47,340 nt of DNA, from contig NZ_JAEUOI010000028.1 in NCBI RefSeq assembly GCF_016790145.1, forward strand, positions 1 to 47,340. Reading direction: 5' to 3'. The translations under genes were made by a program, and so were the position numbers. This DNA is from Propionivibrio sp. (lineage in GTDB: Bacteria > Pseudomonadota > Gammaproteobacteria > Burkholderiales > Rhodocyclaceae). A model generated the notes under the pieces. That model did no database searches. It was not told the DNA's origin and saw only the letters and a program-made list of their open reading frames with translations. This document shows, one piece after another, positions 43,504-47,340 of this stretch. Position 1 is the stretch's first letter, and each line of letters starts with the position of its first letter.

Positions 43504-44943
43504 TCAGCCTCGGGGCGGCGCGCGCTCGCCGACGCGAACGATGGTCAGCGTATTTGTGCCGCCGGTTAGCCCCATCTGGTCGCCATAGGAAAGAACGATC
43601 AGATCGCCCTTGATGACGACGCCGGCCTCGATAAGCCGTTGTTCAACGTCGTAGCGCAACACGTCGGGGTCATTGTGCATTTCTTTCATGAGCAGCGGGA
43701 ATACCTCGCGAAAGAGCGTCATTTTCGACTGCGCTGCGGGTTCCTGCGTCAGCGCGAAGATGGGTATTCCACAGTTCAGGCGGCTCATCCACAGGGCTGT
43801 CGAGCCGGAAGAGGTTAGCGCGGCGATGGCTTTGACATTGAGGTGATAGGCGGCAAATAGCGCGGCCATGGCGATCGACTGGTCAATGCGGGTAAAAACC
43901 CGGTCGAGAAAGTCGCGATCAAGCGTAATCAGAATCGACTTCTCGGACTCCAGGCAGATGCGCGCCATCGATTCGACCGTTTGCACCGGGTAGTGGCCTG
44001 TCGCTGTTTCAGCCGAGAGCATGACGGCATCTGTGCCGTCAAGCACGGCATTGGCGACATCCGAGACTTCGGCACGGGTCGGTGTCGGGGACAGAATCAT
44101 CGACTCCATCATCTGCGTTGCCGTAATCGCCAGCTTGTTCTTTGACCGCGCCATTCGAATCATTCGTTTCTGCAATGCAGGAACGGCGGCATCTCCAACC
44201 TCAACTGCAAGGTCGCCGCGCGCCACCATGAGGCCGTCCGAAGCGTCGAGTATTTCGTCCAGCGCAGCAACCGCCTCGACGCGCTCGATCTTGGCAATGG
44301 TCAGTGCACGACCGCCGCAGGCGAGCATCAATTGACGTGCCATGTACATGTCAGGTGCACCCTTGGGGAAGGAGACGGCGAGGAAGTCGGCACCAATCTG
44401 CGCTGCCGTCTTGATGTCGTCCATGTCCTTGGCGGTCAGCGCCGGCGCCGACAATCCGCCGCCCTGGCGATTGATCCCCTTGTTGTTCGTAAGCTCGCCA
44501 CCGTGGCGTACAAGGGTGTGGATTTCCCGGCCGACGACGCGTTCCACCTCAAGCTCGATGCGACCGTCGTCAAGCAACAATACATTGCCGGAACTGACAT
44601 CCTTTGGCAGATCCTTGTAATCCAGGCCGACGCGTTCCCGGTTGCCTTGTTCGCATTCAGCGTCAAGAATGAACTTGTCGCCGGCTTCCAGCGTTATTTT
44701 GCCCTCGGCAAATTTTCCAATACGAATCTTCGGACCCTGCAAATCGGCAAGAATGCCGACCGGTCGACCAACCAGAGCGGCAACCCTCCTGACGCTGGCA
44801 GCAAGGGCGATATGGTCTTCGGCCTTGCCGTGAGAGAAGTTAAGGCGGACGACATCAACGCCCGCACGGATCAGTGTTTCAAGAACGAGCGGGTCGCGTG
44901 AAGCAGGGCCGAGGGTGGCAACGATCTTGGTATGGCGGGACAT
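43504..44943 (-). CDS. pyk: Pyruvate kinase
   Basis: 479 residues from the ATG at 44943 (MSRHTKIVATLGPASRD); the open frame above it lacks homology. It makes ATP and pyruvate from phosphoenolpyruvate. Motifs: VRLNFSHGKAEDH, ILADLQGPKIRIG, the active-site Lys in LTIAKIERVEAV, VARGDLAVEVG, and the K+/Mg site ITATQMMESM, then TRAEVSDVANAVLDGTDAVM. The length matches bacterial PykA/PykF. Downstream are weak inverted repeats (43411-43427) but no clear terminator. Confidence 0.96.
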   Translation of the reverse strand: MSRHTKIVATLGPASRDPLVLETLIRAGVDVVRLNFSHGKAEDHIALAASVRRVAALVGRPVGILADLQGPKIRIGKFAEGKITLEAGDKFILDAECEQGNRERVGLDYKDLPKDVSSGNVLLLDDGRIELEVERVVGREIHTLVRHGGELTNNKGINRQGGGLSAPALTAKDMDDIKTAAQIGADFLAVSFPKGAPDMYMARQLMLACGGRALTIAKIERVEAVAALDEILDASDGLMVARGDLAVEVGDAAVPALQKRMIRMARSKNKLAITATQMMESMILSPTPTRAEVSDVANAVLDGTDAVMLSAETATGHYPVQTVESMARICLESEKSILITLDRDFLDRVFTRIDQSIAMAALFAAYHLNVKAIAALTSSGSTALWMSRLNCGIPIFALTQEPAAQSKMTLFREVFPLLMKEMHNDPDVLRYDVEQRLIEAGVVIKGDLIVLSYGDQMGLTGGTNTLTIVRVGERAPPRG

Positions 44944-45337
44944 GAAGTTCCTTTTATAACTGGCCGTGAAATCCGGCGGCGGGTGCTGTTTTTCATGAGT
45001 TTGAAGAGGGATATTAGCGTATATGTGTCGCTTATACCCGGATTCGGCCTGCCGGACTGGAGCCACCAGGCTGAACACTCGTCCGAACCTAGGGCACTGA
45101 ATGCCCTTTTCGCTGCGACCTCAACAGGCTTTCCCGAACACAACAGGACAAGAATCTACAGATGGGATGTTGCACCAAGGTTACATGTCGCCAGGGTGAG
45201 TTGCATATGGGCAACGAATTTGACACCCGGTTGCAAACGCCCTGTGCTGGTTTGCAAGTTAACTACAGCTTGCCCAAGACACGAACGCCGACCAAAGGCC
45301 GGCGTTCGACTGCTATAAGCAAATTAGATGCTGTCGT
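44944..45337. other. Intergenic between pyk and an unrecognised gene, with hairpins
   Basis: No gene seen. AGGGCA/TGCCCT at 45091-45107, followed by TTT, is a small stem with a short T-run (plus-strand sense). CGAACGCCG/CGGCGTTCG at 45282-45308 is a perfect 9-bp stem 30 nt after the stop of the 45338-46123 gene, without a T-run; it may end that transcript. The pyk promoter should lie in this region. Confidence 0.45.
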
Positions 45338-46123
45338 TCAGATGTTGGCAGAACGCCACCATTGATTATGGTTGTCGCGCAACACGCTGTGGCTAAGCAT
45401 CGGATAAAACGCCAGGTCACTAGCGCCATTTCCCACATAGAAGCCCTTCTTGATCATGCGGTAGGGGAATTCCAGTGAGTGCACGCGATGCACCATCTTG
45501 CTGTCCTTGGTACTCGGCTTGTCATCGGTTCTTGGTTTGAGAACCATCAAGGCCTCGCGCAGGTGATGCATGAACGAGTAAGGGAGATTGTTGGCCTGGC
45601 CGTTTTCCGGATCTGTCGCCAGTTCATCCAGTTCGAGTTCGACAAAGCAGAGTGCAGGGAAACGGATGAACTTGGTCGGGTTGACGGTGACGCTTTCATA
45701 GAATGTGACCGGGTCGAGATTGCTGACCACCAGACTGTTGGTCGGCGAAAGATCCTGGTACAGATGCAGGATCGAGTCTCTTTTCGGCGTCAGGACGCCA
45801 CGATCCAGCCCCAGCGTGTGGCCGTAGGCAGTGGTCAGGTAAAGTTTGCCCAGCGCACTGACCGGGAGGTGTTCCAGTACGCGATAAACGGAAATGTAAA
45901 CCGAGTGCTTGGGCGTGCCGTCAGCGGCGGGAACGCAGCGCTCAATGGCTGTCTCGATTTCGAAATAGTCGTTTCTGAAGGCCGGATCAATTTCGAAGAA
46001 CAGGCTCTGCCCCTTTGACTTGTAGCCACTGCCTGTCGAGTAGTATTGCCCGAACTTCTCCGGCGGAAGATTGGAGGCGATCAGCGCTTCGGGAATGAGA
46101 GAAAAATAAAGATGAACGGTCAT
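45338..46123 (-). CDS. Conserved-looking hypothetical protein, family not recognised
   Basis: 261 residues from the ATG at 46123. No signal peptide, membrane helix or familiar motif. It reads as a compact soluble protein: MTVHLYFSLIPEALIASNLP at the start and a distinctive end with MIKKGFYVGNGASDLAFYPM, SHSVLRDNHNQWWRSANI. That C-terminus looks like a conserved motif, but I cannot name the family. It lies between pyk and oadB and has its own near-consensus promoter and a ~100-nt leader, so it is probably expressed independently. A link to decarboxylase function is only positional. Confidence 0.7.
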   Translation of the reverse strand: MTVHLYFSLIPEALIASNLPPEKFGQYYSTGSGYKSKGQSLFFEIDPAFRNDYFEIETAIERCVPAADGTPKHSVYISVYRVLEHLPVSALGKLYLTTAYGHTLGLDRGVLTPKRDSILHLYQDLSPTNSLVVSNLDPVTFYESVTVNPTKFIRFPALCFVELELDELATDPENGQANNLPYSFMHHLREALMVLKPRTDDKPSTKDSKMVHRVHSLEFPYRMIKKGFYVGNGASDLAFYPMLSHSVLRDNHNQWWRSANI

Positions 46124-46229
46124 GGCAGCATACCCTTCCCACTAAAATTATTGACATCCAACACAATTAACAAATCGAAATCCGACGAATAGGGCTCAAT
46201 CCCGATTATGCAGGTGAGCCACGGTGCTC

Positions 46230-46258
46230 ATTATAATGCCACGCTGCCCCGATGTCAT
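46230..46258 (-). promoter_or_regulatory. Near-consensus sigma-70 promoter for the 45338-46123 gene
   Basis: On the minus strand: -35 ATGACA (46253-46258, 5 of 6), 17-bp spacer, -10 TATAAT (46230-46235, 6 of 6). A small GAGC...GCTC hairpin follows in the transcribed leader. This is the strongest promoter match noticed in the window. Confidence 0.65.
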
Positions 46259-46303
46259 TGGGCAACGAAAAATTGCTGTGCATCTTCAGAATAAGACGGC
46301 AGA

Positions 46304-46368
46304 AACAGGAAAAGATCGGAACAGCCTGGCTGCTTGTGCAATCCGATCTCCTGTTTGTGGCTGTTCCG
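46304..46368 (-). terminator. Hairpin with alternative pairing after oadB, possible terminator
   Basis: Two overlapping pairings exist: AAACAGGA..AGATCGGA with TCCGATCT.CCTGTTT (46304-46320 / 46342-46356), and CGGAACAGCC with GGCTGTTCCG (46317-46326 / 46359-46368). On the minus strand a GATCGGA...TCCGATC stem is followed by TTTT. It most likely ends oadB transcription; the competing stems could also make a switch. Confidence 0.45.
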
Positions 46369-46409
46369 AATAATTTCTACAACTACAAGGACGCTGCAAG
46401 TAGCTCCGA

Positions 46410-47340
46410 CTAACGCAGGAATGCGACATAAATCCCGGAAATGATGGCGGTCGTAATAACGCCACTGATATTGGCGCCCAGGGCTTGCGGCAGGATGATC
46501 GCCGAAGGATTCACACTTGAAGCTATCTTTTGTACCACCTTGGCCGTAGTGGGAACGCAACTGACGCCGGCGATGCCGATCATCGGGTTGAACTTGCCAC
46601 CCGTGGCGAAATATAGAATGTAGCCACCGAGAATGCCGCCCAGCGCGGAAATCAGCAGGGCCAGCATGCCGAGCAACAGGAGTTTGAGCACCGTCGGCTC
46701 CAGCAGGGTGTTGGCTTCGCACAGTACGCCCAGCGTCAGGCCGAGGAAGAACGTTGCGCCATAAAGGAAAGTCTCGCCGATAAGATTTGAGAAGTTTTCC
46801 AGGCCGCTTTCGCGAACGGCCACACCGACAAACACTGAAAAGAACAGCGGCGCCGCTACAGGAAACAGCAGGCAGAGCAGAGTACAGGTCACTACGGCAA
46901 AGATGAGCTTCTGTGAGCGGCCAATGACCGGGCCGCTGTCGCCGGCCATATTGATGCCTTGCAGTTTTTTTGGAATCAGCCACTTGATCAGATAAGGGTA
47001 ACCGCCATAGGTCAGGCCGAGATAAAGGTAGCCGACGACGGTGATGGGTACAAACAGGTGCTTGGCCAGAATAAGCGAGGTGAACAATACCATCGGACCG
47101 TCAGCGCCGCCGATTGTCGCAACGGCAGCGGCTTCCTGTTCGGTGAAACCGAGGCCGACAGCAATCGGGAAAACGGCGATGGTGCCGAGTTCGGCAAAAA
47201 GGGCAATGATCATGCTCTGGAATGGCCGTGCCATGACGTAGCCGACATCAAGCAGCACGCCGATGCCCATGAATACGAAGCAGGCGATCAGACCATTGCT
47301 GAAGGTCAGCGTGTAGATCGGTTGCAGCCAGTTGATCTGC
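46410..47340 (-). CDS. oadB: Sodium-pump decarboxylase beta subunit (OadB-like), 5' end beyond window
   Basis: At least 309 residues; the frame is open to the right edge, so the N-terminus is missing. The integral membrane beta subunit of oxaloacetate/methylmalonyl-CoA/glutaconyl-CoA decarboxylase couples biotin-linked decarboxylation to Na+ export. Motifs: GIGVLLDVGYVMARPFQSM, the sodium-site segment GGADGPMVLFTSLILA, and GIAGVSCVPTTAKVVQ near the C-terminus, with about eight membrane helices. Which substrate the complex uses cannot be told without the alpha subunit. It probably ends an oad operon lying to the right. Confidence 0.9.
   Translation of the reverse strand, partial: QINWLQPIYTLTFSNGLIACFVFMGIGVLLDVGYVMARPFQSMIIALFAELGTIAVFPIAVGLGFTEQEAAAVATIGGADGPMVLFTSLILAKHLFVPITVVGYLYLGLTYGGYPYLIKWLIPKKLQGINMAGDSGPVIGRSQKLIFAVVTCTLLCLLFPVAAPLFFSVFVGVAVRESGLENFSNLIGETFLYGATFFLGLTLGVLCEANTLLEPTVLKLLLLGMLALLISALGGILGGYILYFATGGKFNPMIGIAGVSCVPTTAKVVQKIASSVNPSAIILPQALGANISGVITTAIISGIYVAFLR

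Noticed and set aside
46255..46983. 242-codon minus-strand open frame
   Set aside because: Same strand as oadB but another frame; the translation is Arg/Gln-rich noise and the oadB frame carries the conserved motifs.
1..47340. CRISPR array, tRNA or rRNA genes
   Set aside because: No regularly spaced direct repeats and no cloverleaf or rRNA-like sequence were noticed by reading; a covariance-model scan was not possible.

Overview
The window looks like a chromosome segment of a betaproteobacterium, most likely Rhodocyclales (Accumulibacter/Propionivibrio/Dechloromonas-like). This is inferred from the gene content: dusB-fis-purH-purD-hemF, minCDE, amgK-murU-pepP-ubiH, lptD-surA-pdxA-rsmA, DUF3422, DUF2189 and a sodium-pump decarboxylase beta subunit. 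No rRNA, tRNA or CRISPR array was seen.

Layout. 1-2074: an edge-truncated histidine phosphatase, an RTX-repeat remnant and a metzincin-type metalloprotease. 2075-9406: a minus-strand housekeeping block (hemF, purD, purH, fis, dusB, minE, minD, minC). 9407-11680: a small island with an hsdR stub and a hipBA toxin-antitoxin pair whose promoter lies between four evenly spaced operator-like palindromes. 11681-12667: a YdjM-like membrane protein. 13540-17704: a PAS/GAF histidine kinase followed by one reading frame joining a response-regulator receiver domain to a full ADP-glucose pyrophosphorylase (GlgC). Diverged, oppositely oriented copies of a repeat flank this pair. 17940-24060: a mobile-element graveyard holding the 3' end of a group II intron, an IS1634-type transposase fragment, a truncated IS21 end, a complete IS21 element with a target duplication (istA frameshifted), a chimeric transposase/terminase-like fragment and a cluster of palindromes resembling recombinase sites. 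24070-28307: ubiH-like, pepP, murU and amgK on the minus strand. 28421-35583: lptD, surA, pdxA and rsmA on the plus strand. 35656-47340: a DUF2892 protein and its Crp/Fnr neighbour, exonuclease III, a DUF4124-glutaredoxin protein, prlC, a DUF2189 protein, purC, a DUF3422 protein, pyk, an unrecognised gene with a near-consensus promoter, and oadB running off the right edge.

Two gene fusions stand out. LptD is 1338 residues long and carries, between its signal peptide and its periplasmic domain, a complete PagP lipid A palmitoyltransferase domain with the His/Asp/Ser catalytic residues retained. That would tether a lipid A acylating enzyme to the LPS translocon. The receiver-GlgC fusion would place the first committed step of glycogen synthesis under direct phosphorelay control from the adjacent kinase, which makes sense if the organism cycles glycogen. 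That kinase has an in-frame stop seven codons after its best start, so its state is uncertain.
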